From the NCBI GenBank assembly GCA_030064755.1, contig JASJEH010000008.1, positions 1 through 52,087 on the forward strand: a DNA stretch of 52,087 nucleotides, given 5' to 3'. Shown here one piece after another: positions 1-9,950 of the stretch. How positions within the stretch are numbered: position 1 is the stretch's first letter; each line of letters begins with the position of its first letter. Under the pieces are notes generated by a model. It did not search any database. It worked only from the letters and a program-made list of their open reading frames with translations, and was not told where the DNA came from. The position numbers and the translations under genes are program-made. The DNA comes from Methyloceanibacter sp. (GTDB lineage: Bacteria > Pseudomonadota > Alphaproteobacteria > Rhizobiales > Methyloligellaceae).

Positions 1-1
1 G

Positions 2-271
2 GGCGGCATGGCGGTCACGCCGCGTATCGAGGCGGCCTGGCTGCATGCCTTCGACGACGTGACCCCGGACGCAAGCCTCGCCTTCGCCTCCACCGGCATT
101 GGCTTCACGGTCGACGGCGTGCCGCTCGCGGAGGACTCCGCGCTGCTGGACGCCGGCCTCGACCTGGCGATCTCAGATCGCCTCTCAGCGGGCGTCTCCT
201 ACCAAGGTCAGTACGCAGACAATGTCTCCGACAACGCCGTCAAAGGCCGCCTGACGTGGTTGTTTAACTAG
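2..271 (+). CDS. Autotransporter-type outer-membrane beta-barrel protein, C-terminal end (partial)
   Basis: The reading frame is already open at the window edge, so only about the last 89 residues are present. What is visible looks like the last strands of an autotransporter or porin-like beta-barrel: alternating hydrophobic and polar residues, two strand-like segments (AGLDLAISDRLSAGVSYQG and the end of the protein), and a terminal strand finishing in LTWLFN, close to the aromatic C-terminal residue that BAM-assembled barrels usually carry. It would sit in the outer membrane. The passenger part lies outside the window, so substrate and role are unknown. The stop is followed within 30 bases by a palindromic element that may end the transcript. 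The barrel call is inferred from pattern and not from a specific motif. Confidence 0.6.
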   Translation, partial: GGMAVTPRIEAAWLHAFDDVTPDASLAFASTGIGFTVDGVPLAEDSALLDAGLDLAISDRLSAGVSYQGQYADNVSDNAVKGRLTWLFN

Positions 272-298
272 GAGCGGGGCATCTTTCTCTTTTGTCAT

Positions 299-456
299 GC
301 CCCGATACACGGGTCTGGCTGTGCCAGCCCGAGTACAGGCTTGATCGGGGCATCCAGTAATGAGTCCCGTGCCGTATCGCGACGGGCGGTGTCTACTGGA
401 TCGCCGGGACAGGCCGGGCAACGATGAAGGGGAAGATGGCGCTTGGAGATCCAGTA
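299..456. repeat. REP-like palindromic intergenic element
   Basis: A dense set of inverted repeats fills the gap between the barrel gene and queC. GCCCCGAT at 299-306 pairs with ATCGGGGC at 344-351, enclosing an inner hairpin at 310-331 (CTGGC-TGT-GCCAG with a CGGG/CCCG base). ATCCAGTA at 352-359 pairs with TACTGGAT at 394-401, and a further ATCCAGTA occurs at 449-456. Short CTGGATCGCCGGG-type palindromes scattered between genes are common in alphaproteobacterial genomes, so I read this as a REP-like repeat. Its inner hairpin could also end transcription of the barrel gene. Copy number elsewhere in the genome cannot be seen from here. Confidence 0.6.
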
Positions 457-490
457 ACGTCGCTCCAAAACAATGACGCCACGAAGTGGC

Positions 491-1207
491 TCAACGTGCA
501 CACCATTCGTGATAGCCCTTGGCGCGCAACTCGCAGGCGGGGCACTGCCCGCAACCATAGCCCCATGCGTGTTTGGTGACATGGTCGCCCCTGTAACAGG
601 TGTGGGTCTCCTCCCGGATGAGATCGACGAAGTCAGCGCCGCCAAGCTTGTCGGCAAGCGCCCAGCTCTCCGCCTTCGATAGCCACATCAGCGGCGTGTC
701 GATGGTGAAGGGGACCTCCGTCCCCAACCGGATCGCGTTCTCCAGGGCCTGCAGGGTCTCGTCCCGGCAATCCGGATAGCCGGAATAATCGGTCTCGCAC
801 ATACCGCCGACCAGCACGTTCAGACCGCGACGGTGCGCGAGCGCGGCCGCATAGACGAAGAACACCAGATTGCGCCCGGGAACGAATGTCGAAGGCAGGC
901 CCGACTCCATCATGACGATCTCAGCGTCCGACGTCAGCGCAGTCTCGCCAATCGCGCCAAAGCTTGAGATATCGATTTCGTGGTCGGGACCAAGCCGCGC
1001 CGCCCATGCCGGAAACCGGTCAGCGATCGCCGCCCTGACGCGGTGCCGGCACTTGAGCTCGACCTCATGACGCTGGCCGTAATTGAAGCCCACGGTTTCA
1101 ACGCGGCCATAGTGCGTCAAAGCATGGCCGAGGCAGGTCGTGGAGTCCTGTCCGCCCGAAAACAGGACCAGGGCGCTGGCCGGTGCATCTGCGGGTGGTG
1201 GTGCCAT
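491..1207 (-). CDS. queC: 7-cyano-7-deazaguanine synthase QueC
   Basis: QueC converts 7-carboxy-7-deazaguanine to preQ0 with ATP and ammonia, a cytoplasmic step toward queuosine in tRNA. The 238-residue protein has the PP-loop SGGQDS at residues 17-22, followed by TTCLGHAL. The C-terminus carries the zinc ligands Cys204, Cys219, Cys222 and Cys225 (the CGQCPAC cluster), the expected arrangement for the family. The length is normal. It stands alone on the minus strand, divergent from eno, with no queD, queE or queF beside it in this window, so the rest of the pathway must lie elsewhere. The ATG at 1207 fits the usual N-terminus, where a short Ala/Pro leader precedes the [11 protein letters not shown] strand. 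Confidence 0.95.
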   Translation of the reverse strand: MAPPPADAPASALVLFSGGQDSTTCLGHALTHYGRVETVGFNYGQRHEVELKCRHRVRAAIADRFPAWAARLGPDHEIDISSFGAIGETALTSDAEIVMMESGLPSTFVPGRNLVFFVYAAALAHRRGLNVLVGGMCETDYSGYPDCRDETLQALENAIRLGTEVPFTIDTPLMWLSKAESWALADKLGGADFVDLIREETHTCYRGDHVTKHAWGYGCGQCPACELRAKGYHEWCAR

Positions 1208-1211
1208 TTAG

Positions 1212-2618
<1,407 letters not shown>

Positions 2619-2690
2619 AACCGTTCGCCGGTAACCGCGTTTTAACGGCCACACAACGATGTTTATGATTCGCTGCGTGGGGGAGGAAGC

Positions 2691-3014
2691 ATGCGGTTCA
2701 GGGCGTTCATCTTTCCGCTCCTGGCTTTGGGAGCAGCCGGCTATTTCGGCTACCACCTGCAAAACGGTGATCACGGGTTGTCGGCGAAAACCGACCTGCA
2801 GCGCCGTGCGGCCGTGCTGGAGGGGGAGTTGGAAGGCTTGCGCGAGGTTCGGCAGCGGATCGAACGGGATGTGGCGCTCCTGGAACCGGACAGCCTCGAT
2901 CCCGACATGCTTGACGAACGGGCAAGGGCCATTCTGAACCTAGCGCATCCCTCGGACCTCGTGATGATGAATAGACGCCCGCCGGACCCCACTGGCCCGC
3001 TGATCAAACGCTGA
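2691..3014 (+). CDS. ftsB: Septum formation initiator family protein (FtsB/DivIC)
   Basis: This 107-residue protein has the layout of FtsB/DivIC: a very short cytoplasmic N-terminus (MRFR), one membrane segment at about residues 5-20, then a charged coiled coil at about 36-70 (DLQRRAAVLEGELEGLREVRQRIERDV), and a short tail with DPDMLDERARAILNLAHPSDLVMM, which resembles the conserved segment after the coiled coil. In the family, FtsB links FtsL, FtsQ and the FtsWI synthase at the division septum. Placement between eno and pdhA is the usual alphaproteobacterial order. The start at 2691 follows a GGGGGAGG stretch. Sequence is divergent, so the gene name rests mostly on architecture and context. 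Confidence 0.85.
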   Translation: MRFRAFIFPLLALGAAGYFGYHLQNGDHGLSAKTDLQRRAAVLEGELEGLREVRQRIERDVALLEPDSLDPDMLDERARAILNLAHPSDLVMMNRRPPDPTGPLIKR

Positions 3015-3125
3015 AATCGCCTGTGGCGCCCGAGCTTATGGGGCCGTCCTTGTCTTTTAGCTGACTTTGGACTCGTGCTAGCTTCCGAAACGCTACGCAG
3101 TGTTGAGTCGCAAGGAGGCCCGTCT

Positions 3126-4190
3126 TTGACCAGCCCAAGCCTAACGCCTGGAGCGGCCAATTTCTGGATGGAACAGAAACCCTCCGTCGAGCCTGGTGAG
3201 CCAGTGCCTCCAGCCGCTCCAACCCTATCCCCCGAGGACTACCTCACCGCCTATCGGAACATGCTTCTCATCCGCCGGTTCGAGGAGAAGGCCGGGCAGC
3301 TTTACGGCATGGGCTATATCGGCGGCTTCTGCCACCTCTATATCGGCCAAGAAGCGGTGGTCACCGGCATGATGATGGCCAAGAAAGACGGCGATCAGGT
3401 CATCACCTCCTATCGGGACCATGGGCATATGCTCGTCGTCGGCATGGACCCGAAGGGCGTCATGGCGGAACTCACAGGCAGGCAGAGCGGCTACTCCAAA
3501 GGCAAGGGCGGCTCCATGCATATGTTCTCCGTGGAGAAGGGCTTCTATGGCGGCCACGGCATTGTCGGCACGCCCGCGCCGCTGGGCTCGGGCATCGCCT
3601 TCGCCAACAAGTATCGCGGCAACGACAATGTCTGTTCGACGTTCTTCGGGGAGGGCGCCGCCAATCAGGGCCAGGTCTATGAGAGCTTCAATATGGCCTC
3701 GCTGTGGAAGCTCCCGGTGATCTACATCATCGAGAACAATCACTACGCCATGGGCACTTCGGTCGAGCGCGCCTCGGCCCAGGCGAAAGAACTCCATCAT
3801 CGCGGAATGGCGTTCGGCATTCCAGGGCGCGAAGTCGATGGCATGGACGTCGCGGCGGTTAGGGCCGCGGGCGAAGAGGCGCTGGCCTATGTGCGCGACG
3901 GCAATGGCCCGATAATCCTCGAGATGCAGACTTACCGGTATCGTGGCCACTCCATGTCCGACCCCGCGAAGTACCGGACGCGAGAGGAGGTGCAGGACAT
4001 GCGTCAGCACCATGACCCAATCGAATTGGTCCACAAGCGCCTCACGGATCTTGGCCGGGCCGAAGACGAGCTGAAGGTGATCGACAAAGACATCAGAGCC
4101 ATCGTCAACGAAGCCGCGCAGTTCGCGCAGGACGAACCGCAACCGGATGCTGGCGAGCTCTGGACCGACGTGGTCGCGACGAAAGGCTAG
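3126..4190 (+). CDS. pdhA: Pyruvate dehydrogenase E1 component, alpha subunit
   Basis: The alpha half of the thiamine-diphosphate-dependent E1 that decarboxylates pyruvate and reductively acetylates a lipoyl group. I place the start at TTG 3126 because AAGGAGG (3112-3118) lies exactly 7 bases before it; the in-frame ATG at 3075 has no such site, and an ATG at 3168 is a further option. From 3126 the protein has 354 residues. The ThDP motif is GEGAANQGQ (about 175-183) ending in NN (204-205). Downstream, the [10 protein letters not shown] and [11 protein letters not shown] segments, the latter containing the conserved phosphorylation-loop region, match E1-alpha. The stop is 4 bases from the pdhB start, so the two are one transcript. 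The short Pro-rich N-terminal stretch is common in rhizobial E1-alpha. Confidence 0.95.
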   Translation: MTSPSLTPGAANFWMEQKPSVEPGEPVPPAAPTLSPEDYLTAYRNMLLIRRFEEKAGQLYGMGYIGGFCHLYIGQEAVVTGMMMAKKDGDQVITSYRDHGHMLVVGMDPKGVMAELTGRQSGYSKGKGGSMHMFSVEKGFYGGHGIVGTPAPLGSGIAFANKYRGNDNVCSTFFGEGAANQGQVYESFNMASLWKLPVIYIIENNHYAMGTSVERASAQAKELHHRGMAFGIPGREVDGMDVAAVRAAGEEALAYVRDGNGPIILEMQTYRYRGHSMSDPAKYRTREEVQDMRQHHDPIELVHKRLTDLGRAEDELKVIDKDIRAIVNEAAQFAQDEPQPDAGELWTDVVATKG

Positions 4191-4194
4191 CCCG

Positions 4195-5649
4195 ATGCCG
4201 ACCGACATTCTCATGCCCGCCCTCTCGCCCACCATGGAGGAGGGGACGCTCGCCAAATGGCACGTGCACGAAGGCGACACCGTGCAGACGGGCGATGTCA
4301 TCGCCGAGATCGAAACGGACAAGGCCACCATGGAAGTCGAGGCCATCGAGGACGGCATCATCCAAAGCATCCTCGTGCCCGAGGGCACCGAACACGTGCC
4401 GGTCAATCAGCCTATCGCGGTCCTGCAGCTGGAAGACGACGATGTGCCCGCCGAAGGAGGGCCTGCTGTGGCCACGCCGCAGCCTGACGTCGAACCGGCT
4501 CAAGCCGCCCCGATCAGCTCCGGACAGGCAGTGAGCACTGAACAACCGGCGCCGGATTTTGGTGAGATCCAGCCGGAGGTCGAGACGGCCCCGGCGGGAC
4601 CGCAAGCCGCACCCGCCGAGCCCACCGCCGCGCCCGAAGTACCGCCTGGCACAGAAACCGTGGATATCACTGTGCGCGAGGCCTTGCGCGATGCGATGGC
4701 CGAGGAGATGCGCCGCGACGGCGATGTCTTCGTCATGGGCGAGGAGGTGGCCGAGTATCAGGGCGCCTATAAGGTCACCCAAGGGTTGCTGGAAGAGTTC
4801 GGTGACCGCCGTGTCATCGATACGCCGATCACGGAATATGGCTTTGCCGGCATCGGCGTAGGAGCGGCATTTGCAGGCTTGCGTCCCATTGTCGAATTCA
4901 TGACCTGGAACTTCGCTCTGCAGGCCATTGACCACATCATCAACTCGGCGGCTAAAACGCTCTATATGTCTGGCGGCCAAATGCATTGCTCCATCGTGTT
5001 TCGCGGACCTAATGGCGCCGCGGCGCGTGTCGCCGCGCAGCACAGCCAAGACTTTTCATCCGTATACGCCCAAGTGCCGGGTCTCAAGGTTATCGCGCCA
5101 TACAGCGCAGCGGACGCGAAGGGGCTCCTGAAGGCGGCGATCCGGGAAAACACACCGGTCGTCTTCTTGGAGAACGAAATCCTCTACGGGCAGACCTTCC
5201 CAGTCCCCAAACTCGATGACTTCGTTCTGCCCATCGGCAAGGCGCGCATTGCGCGTCCTGGACGCGACGTCACACTCGTCTCTTATTCGCGTGGGCTCGC
5301 TTACACGATCGATGCCGCCGAGCGCTTGAGCGAGGAGGGGATTGACGCAGAAGTCGTCGACCTGCGGACCCTTAGGCCGCTCGACATCGAGACGGTGTTG
5401 GCCTCCGTTCGCAAGACCAACCGCATCGTCACCATCGAGGAAGGCTGGCCCGTCTGTTCCGTGGGCAGCGAGATTTGCGCGCAAGTGACCGCACAGGCCT
5501 TCGACTATCTGGATGCGCCGCCGCTTAAGATCACAGGCGCGGACGTGCCCATGCCTTATGCCGCCAATCTCGAGAAGCTCGCGCTACCCTCGGTGGAGCT
5601 TGTGGTGAGCGCCGCCAAATCTGTGTGCTACCGGGAGGATGCCGCGTGA
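4195..5649 (+). CDS. pdhB: Pyruvate dehydrogenase E1 component, beta subunit with N-terminal lipoyl domain
   Basis: The E1-beta subunit. Residues 1-80 are a complete lipoyl domain: [16 protein letters not shown], then [11 protein letters not shown] with Lys43 as the attachment site. Residues about 83-153 form a Pro/Ala/Glu-rich flexible linker, and about 155-484 the E1-beta transketolase-like domain ([12 protein letters not shown], the [16 protein letters not shown] segment, [16 protein letters not shown]). A lipoyl domain on E1-beta is known from several alphaproteobacteria such as Sinorhizobium and Zymomonas, where E2 also has one. Here it matters more because the E2 downstream lacks any lipoyl domain. 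The start at 4195 is fixed by the lipoyl-domain N-terminus, 4 bases after the pdhA stop. The stop overlaps the next start as GTGA. Confidence 0.96.
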   Translation: MPTDILMPALSPTMEEGTLAKWHVHEGDTVQTGDVIAEIETDKATMEVEAIEDGIIQSILVPEGTEHVPVNQPIAVLQLEDDDVPAEGGPAVATPQPDVEPAQAAPISSGQAVSTEQPAPDFGEIQPEVETAPAGPQAAPAEPTAAPEVPPGTETVDITVREALRDAMAEEMRRDGDVFVMGEEVAEYQGAYKVTQGLLEEFGDRRVIDTPITEYGFAGIGVGAAFAGLRPIVEFMTWNFALQAIDHIINSAAKTLYMSGGQMHCSIVFRGPNGAAARVAAQHSQDFSSVYAQVPGLKVIAPYSAADAKGLLKAAIRENTPVVFLENEILYGQTFPVPKLDDFVLPIGKARIARPGRDVTLVSYSRGLAYTIDAAERLSEEGIDAEVVDLRTLRPLDIETVLASVRKTNRIVTIEEGWPVCSVGSEICAQVTAQAFDYLDAPPLKITGADVPMPYAANLEKLALPSVELVVSAAKSVCYREDAA

Positions 5650-6134
5650 CGGACTTCTGGCTGACGGACGAGGAAATGGATGAAGAGATCGAGGCCAATC
5701 GCCTTGCGTGCGAGCGCTTCGAGGACTACGACCGCGACGAAGACGGCTGGGACGAAATCTGGGAGGGCGTGTTCTCGATCCTCGTTGAGCATATGGAAGA
5801 GGTTCGGCAAGTGTTCGACCTCGACCCGCGGAAATCGAAGCTGTTTGGGGAGTTCCCGGATCTTCTGTGGGCCGCGTGCGATCCGCAACAACCCATCATC
5901 TATTCGCCGGTCTTTCGCGAATTCGGCATGCCTGTGTTCGACGGTGGACCGGCCATGACGACGCTCAAATTCGACCCTTGGACGGGCAGGGCCTTGCCTG
6001 CGTCGGTACGCGACGCCTTCTTCGAGGAGGCGGAAAAGATCCTCGGACACGAGGTCGGCGTGCTTGACGAGGAACTCGATACGCTGCCTGCGGCTTATCA
6101 AAGTGAAGTCTGGTGGATCGAGAAGGGACTTTGA
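5646..6134 (+). CDS. Uncharacterised acidic protein in the pdh operon
   Basis: I do not recognise this 162-residue protein. The start chosen is GTG 5646, which overlaps the pdhB stop (GTGA) and has GGGAGG at 5633-5638, 7 bases upstream; the downstream stop is 2 bases before pdhC, so it is translated as part of the pdh operon. It is strongly acidic, especially at the N-terminus ([29 protein letters not shown]), soluble, with no signal peptide or membrane segment and many Trp and Phe residues. It has only one Cys near the N-terminus and one central Cys, and no lipoyl, nucleotide-binding or metal-binding motif. A middle stretch ([19 protein letters not shown]) looks like a folded beta/loop core. 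Position between E1 and E2 suggests a partner or regulator of the complex, which is inference only. Confidence 0.8.
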   Translation: MTDFWLTDEEMDEEIEANRLACERFEDYDRDEDGWDEIWEGVFSILVEHMEEVRQVFDLDPRKSKLFGEFPDLLWAACDPQQPIIYSPVFREFGMPVFDGGPAMTTLKFDPWTGRALPASVRDAFFEEAEKILGHEVGVLDEELDTLPAAYQSEVWWIEKGL

Positions 6135-6136
6135 CC

Positions 6137-7228
6137 ATGAACGTACCCATGGGTCACAATAGTCCGCACGAGAGCTCTGCAGAGCATGTAATGGACCGGA
6201 TCGCGGAGCAAATCCTAGGGAACAAGCAAGAGGAAGCCGGAGGCACCGCGCGCCTGTTTGCTTCGCCGCTTGCGCGGCGCGTCGCCCGCGATCGCGGCAT
6301 CGATCTCTCCACAGTGAAGGGCTCTGGCCCACACGGTCGCATTGTCCTCGCCGACGTGGAACGCGCGGCCGCACAGCCGCAACCAGCATCTCCAACCGTT
6401 GAAGCGGCCCCTGCCGAAACGCCGGTTATGGGCGAACTGATGCAAGCGCCGACGTCCGCACCAACACGCGCATCGGGCTTGGCGGAACCCATGCCAGACA
6501 AGCAGATCCTCGCGCTCTACGAGCCCGGCCGTTACGACGTTGTGCCTCACGACACGATGCGCCGCTTCATCGCCGAGCGTCTCATCCTCGCCAAGCAGAC
6601 GATCCCGCATTTCTATCTCAACATCGAATGCGAACTGGACGCGCTATTGGCCGCGCGCGAACGCCTGAACGGCATGGCGCCGCAAGAGGGGCCGCGCTCC
6701 TTCAAACTCTCGGTGAACGACTTCATCATCAAGGCCATGGCCATGGCGCTGCAGACCGTGCCCGCTGCGAATGCCACGTGGACGGAGGAGGGCATCTTGC
6801 GTCATCGCCCCTCCGACATCGCGGTCGCGGTCGCGCTCGAAGGGGGCGGGCTCTACACGCCCGTGATCCGCGATGCTGAGCTAAAGAGCTTGTCGGAGAT
6901 TTCAAACGAGATGCGCGATCTCGCGGCCCGCGCGCGCTCCAAACGTCTCGCCCCGCACGAGTATCAAGGGGGCGCGACCTCGATCTCCAATCTCGGCATG
7001 TACGGTATCGACAGCTTCGACGCCGTCATTAATCCACCGCACAGCTCGATCCTGGCCGTTGGGCGGGCGGAGAAGAAGCCAATCGTCAAGGACGACGCCA
7101 TCAAGATCGCGACGATGATGGGCGCGACGCTGTCTTGCGATCACCGCGTCATTGACGGCGCGCTTGGCGCCGAACTGCTTGCCGCCTTCAAAGCCTATCT
7201 CGAAGACCCCGTGACCATGCTGGTCTAG
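6137..7228 (+). CDS. pdhC: Dihydrolipoamide acetyltransferase (PDH E2) lacking a lipoyl domain
   Basis: E2 moves the acetyl group from dihydrolipoamide to CoA and forms the core of the complex. From ATG 6137 (GAAGGGA 8 bases upstream, 2 bases after the previous stop) it has 363 residues. Residues 1-40 are a short polar leader; 41-77 are the peripheral subunit-binding domain (ASPLARRVARDRGIDL, GSGPHGRIVLADVE); about 78-125 are an Ala/Pro linker; about 131-363 are the catalytic domain ending in DHRVIDG with His336 and Asp340. Family members normally start with one to three lipoyl domains and exceed 420 residues; here there is none, and none is encoded in frame upstream. The catalytic core looks intact, so acetyl transfer would depend on the lipoyl domain carried by PdhB. 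Confidence 0.94.
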   Translation: MNVPMGHNSPHESSAEHVMDRIAEQILGNKQEEAGGTARLFASPLARRVARDRGIDLSTVKGSGPHGRIVLADVERAAAQPQPASPTVEAAPAETPVMGELMQAPTSAPTRASGLAEPMPDKQILALYEPGRYDVVPHDTMRRFIAERLILAKQTIPHFYLNIECELDALLAARERLNGMAPQEGPRSFKLSVNDFIIKAMAMALQTVPAANATWTEEGILRHRPSDIAVAVALEGGGLYTPVIRDAELKSLSEISNEMRDLAARARSKRLAPHEYQGGATSISNLGMYGIDSFDAVINPPHSSILAVGRAEKKPIVKDDAIKIATMMGATLSCDHRVIDGALGAELLAAFKAYLEDPVTMLV

Positions 7229-7265
7229 CCGCACACCAGAACAAGCGCCCCAGACCTAGAATCCC

Positions 7266-7856
7266 ATGGCATACGAACCCACATTCCGGCCGGCAACACG
7301 CGCCGATGCCGGTGCTCTCGCCGTCCTCATCGATATCGCTGGCAATGGGCTTGCAAACCAGATCTGGCTTGAGCAGGCGGGGCCTGGCCATTCGGCGCTC
7401 GAAGTGGGGCGTCACTCGGTGCGGCAGGAAACGGGCGTGGACTCCTACCGCAACGCCACCATCGCCATGGTGGGGGACGAGGTCGCCGCCTGCTTGATCG
7501 GCGGGTTACCGGAGGCGCTGTACGACTTCTCCCGCATCGAAGAGAAGGCTGCATTCTTCCGACCCGTGGTCCGCCTCGCGGCACAAGCCGCGGGCACCTG
7601 GTACATAGACGTAATCGCGGGATTCGCAGAGTACCGCGGTTACGGGCTGGGTTCGAAGCTGCTTGCGCTCGCGGCCTCGAAGGCCGAAGAGTTCGGAGCC
7701 CCCGGCAATAGTCTTGTTGTCGGCAGTTGGAATACGGGCGCAACACACCTCTATGAGCGCTGCGGATTTGAAGCTGCTGCGCGCGAGCCGGCAATCTTCC
7801 CAAGCTCTTACCCGCAATCGGGGGATTGGATCTTAATGACGCGACCGCTGAGATGA
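7266..7856 (+). CDS. GNAT-family N-acetyltransferase (first of a tandem pair)
   Basis: A 196-residue GNAT acetyltransferase. The N-terminal strand FRPATRADAGALAVLID and the acetyl-CoA pyrophosphate-binding signature YRGYGLGSKLL (about residues 124-134, fitting R-x-x-G-x-G) identify the fold, followed by NTGATHLYERCGFE, the usual alpha4/beta6 segment. Substrate is unknown; it would act in the cytoplasm. It begins 37 bases after pdhC and its stop overlaps the start of a paralogue (ATGA). The two copies align over 196 residues without gaps at more than half identity, so they arose by tandem duplication. Placement between E2 and E3 genes is suggestive because PDH makes acetyl-CoA, but no functional link is shown by sequence. 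Confidence 0.85.
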   Translation: MAYEPTFRPATRADAGALAVLIDIAGNGLANQIWLEQAGPGHSALEVGRHSVRQETGVDSYRNATIAMVGDEVAACLIGGLPEALYDFSRIEEKAAFFRPVVRLAAQAAGTWYIDVIAGFAEYRGYGLGSKLLALAASKAEEFGAPGNSLVVGSWNTGATHLYERCGFEAAAREPAIFPSSYPQSGDWILMTRPLR

Positions 7857-8443
7857 CATCGAAGCCCACATTCCGCCCCGCGGCGCTCGCGGATGCCGCC
7901 ACCCTGACCGTGCTGATGGACATAGCCGGCGAAGGCGTACCCAACCGGTTGTGGTTAGAGATGGCGGGGCCGGGAAACTCAGCACTCGAAGTGGGTCGCG
8001 AGCGGGCACGCCGGGAGGAGGGCGGCTTCTCTTATCGCCACACCACCGTCGCCGAGATCGGCGATGAGATTGCGGCCTGTCTCATCGGCTATGTCCTAGA
8101 TGACCCTTACGACCTCTCAGATCTCGACGACATGCCCGAACCGTTTCAACCCTTGATCCGCCTTGAGGCACAGGCGCCAGGCACATGGTACGTGAATGTC
8201 ATGGCGACCTTTGCCGAGTATCGGGGCCAAAGTCTCGGCAAGCAGCTCCTCGATGTCGCGGCTGAACGAACACGCGAGGTGGGCGCATCGGCCAGTAGCA
8301 TCATCGTCGGCAGCTGGAATGCGGGCGCGGGACGTCTCTATGAGCGTTGCGGCTATCAACCTATTGCGCGGGACACTGCCATCTTGCCGGAGTCGTACCC
8401 GCAATCGGGAGATTGGATCCTAATGGTAAGGCCGCTCCCATGA
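7853..8443 (+). CDS. GNAT-family N-acetyltransferase paralogue with altered CoA-binding motif
   Basis: Second copy of the tandem pair, also 196 residues from the ATG at 7853, which overlaps the preceding stop. It shares the N-terminal FRPAALADAATLTVLMDIAG and the C-terminal LYERCGY and SYPQSGDWILM segments with its neighbour. The acetyl-CoA pyrophosphate loop reads YRGQSLGKQLL, where the first glycine of the R-x-x-G-x-G motif is replaced by serine. That may weaken acetyl-CoA binding or only alter it. Its stop overlaps the lpd start (ATGA), so it is translationally coupled to the PDH E3 gene. Substrate unknown. Confidence 0.84.
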   Translation: MTSKPTFRPAALADAATLTVLMDIAGEGVPNRLWLEMAGPGNSALEVGRERARREEGGFSYRHTTVAEIGDEIAACLIGYVLDDPYDLSDLDDMPEPFQPLIRLEAQAPGTWYVNVMATFAEYRGQSLGKQLLDVAAERTREVGASASSIIVGSWNAGAGRLYERCGYQPIARDTAILPESYPQSGDWILMVRPLP

Positions 8444-9870
8444 CGTCCGGCGCCGAATTCGATCTCATAGTCCTCGGTGGCGGACCCGGCGGTTATGTGG
8501 CCGCGATCCGGGCCGCGCAACTGGGTATGCGCACGGCCGTTGTCGAGCGCGAGCATTTGGGCGGCATTTGCCTGAACTGGGGCTGCATTCCGACCAAGGC
8601 GCTGTTGCGCACATCCGAACTCTACAGACAGATCAAAGAAGCCGAAGCGTTTGGCCTGCGCGTCGAGGGCGTGGGCTTCGATTTCGAGCGGCTCATCCAG
8701 CGCAGCCGCAACGTAGCCGACAAGCTCTCACGCGGCGTCGCCTTTCTGATGAAAAAGAACAAGATAACCGTGTTCGAAGCCCAAGGGCGGCTTGAAGGCC
8801 AAGCGGGACTCCAAGGCCGAAGCCGCGTCGCCCTGACCGCCAAGGACGGCACGATCCTTCCCTCCGTCACCGCGAAGCACATCATTATCGCAACGGGCGC
8901 CCGGGCGCGAAGCCTGCCGGGCCTCGAACCCGACGGTGAGCGCATCTGGACGTACAAGGAGGCGATGGTTCCGCCAAGCCTGCCGAAGTCTCTTCTCGTG
9001 ATTGGCTCGGGCGCCATCGGTATCGAATTCGCAAGCTTCTATCGAGCCCTAGGCGTCGAAGTTACCGTCGTGGAGGTTCAGCAGCGCATCCTGCCTGTCG
9101 AAGACGAAGAGATCTCCAAACTGGCGCATATGGCCTTCGTCAAACAGGGCATGACAATTCACACAGGCGCCACCGTAGAGCAGCTCTGCAACACGGACGA
9201 CGGCGGCATCTTAGCGCGCTTGCGAACCAATGACGCCAACACGATTGAGGTCACGGCGGCGCGTGTCATTCTGGCCGTGGGGATCACGGGCAATGTCGAA
9301 GGCCTCGGTCTCGAAGAGCAGGGGGTCAAGGTCGATCGGGGTCACATCGTTATTGACGAATGGTGCCGCACCGGCGCGCCAGGGGTCTACGCCATCGGCG
9401 ATGTCGTCGGGCCACCATGGCTTGCGCACAAGGCCATGCATGAAGGCGTTCTTTGCGTGGAGAAGATCGCTGGCGTTGACGGCGTTCATCCGCTCGACCC
9501 AAGAAACGTGCCGGGCTGTACTTATTGCGCACCGCAGATCGCGAGCCTTGGGCTGACTGAAGCCGCTGCGCGTGAAGCTGGCTACGAACTCAAAGTCGGT
9601 CGCTATCCGTACTCCGCCAACGGCAAGGCGATCGCACTCGGAGAGACGGAAGGCCTCATCAAGACCATCTTCGATGCGAAGACTGGCGCACTTATCGGCG
9701 CGCACATGATCGGGGCAGAGGTAACAGAACTCATCCAAGGATTTGCCATCGGCAAAACGCTGGAGACGACCGAGGCAGAACTTATGGCCACGATCTTCCC
9801 TCATCCCACATTATCGGAGATGATGCATGAGTCCGTGTTGGATGCGTTCGGACGTGCCTTGCACATTTAG
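8440..9870 (+). CDS. lpd: Dihydrolipoyl dehydrogenase (PDH E3)
   Basis: The flavoprotein that reoxidises dihydrolipoamide with NAD+. The start at ATG 8440 overlaps the previous stop and gives 476 residues beginning just before the FAD-binding GGGPGGYVAAIRAAQLG. The redox-active disulfide is GGICLNWGCIPTKALL with Cys44 and Cys49. The NAD-binding loop is GSGAIGIEFASFYRALG, the second FAD segment is VYAIGDVVGPPWLAHKA, and the C-terminal catalytic pair is in FPHPTLSEMMHE with His455 and Glu460. There is no N-terminal lipoyl domain of the kind some bacterial E3 enzymes carry, which matters given the lipoyl-less E2 upstream. Cluster position points to service of PDH, though such enzymes can be shared among 2-oxoacid dehydrogenases. 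Confidence 0.97.
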   Translation: MTSGAEFDLIVLGGGPGGYVAAIRAAQLGMRTAVVEREHLGGICLNWGCIPTKALLRTSELYRQIKEAEAFGLRVEGVGFDFERLIQRSRNVADKLSRGVAFLMKKNKITVFEAQGRLEGQAGLQGRSRVALTAKDGTILPSVTAKHIIIATGARARSLPGLEPDGERIWTYKEAMVPPSLPKSLLVIGSGAIGIEFASFYRALGVEVTVVEVQQRILPVEDEEISKLAHMAFVKQGMTIHTGATVEQLCNTDDGGILARLRTNDANTIEVTAARVILAVGITGNVEGLGLEEQGVKVDRGHIVIDEWCRTGAPGVYAIGDVVGPPWLAHKAMHEGVLCVEKIAGVDGVHPLDPRNVPGCTYCAPQIASLGLTEAAAREAGYELKVGRYPYSANGKAIALGETEGLIKTIFDAKTGALIGAHMIGAEVTELIQGFAIGKTLETTEAELMATIFPHPTLSEMMHESVLDAFGRALHI

Positions 9871-9872
9871 TC

Positions 9873-9886
9873 GCGCCGGAAGGCGC
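9873..9886 (+). terminator. Hairpin after lpd, possible transcript end
   Basis: GCGCC-GGAA-GGCGC forms a 5-bp GC stem with a GNRA tetraloop, three bases after the lpd stop. There is no T-run after it, so it is not a textbook intrinsic terminator and may only stabilise the 3' end. Confidence 0.35.
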
Positions 9887-9950
9887 ATCGTGAAGCGCGG
9901 CGGCTCGACGCTGGGACACCTATAGCCAGACCAACGGTAGGAGACATGAA

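Noticed and set aside
3225..4406. Long open frame (393 codons) on the minus strand opposite pdhA/pdhB
   Set aside because: High GC gives long antisense frames. The protein has no recognisable domain, lies wholly opposite two certain genes, and codon-position bias supports the plus strand. Similar frames at 4105-5049 and 5628-6395 were rejected for the same reason.
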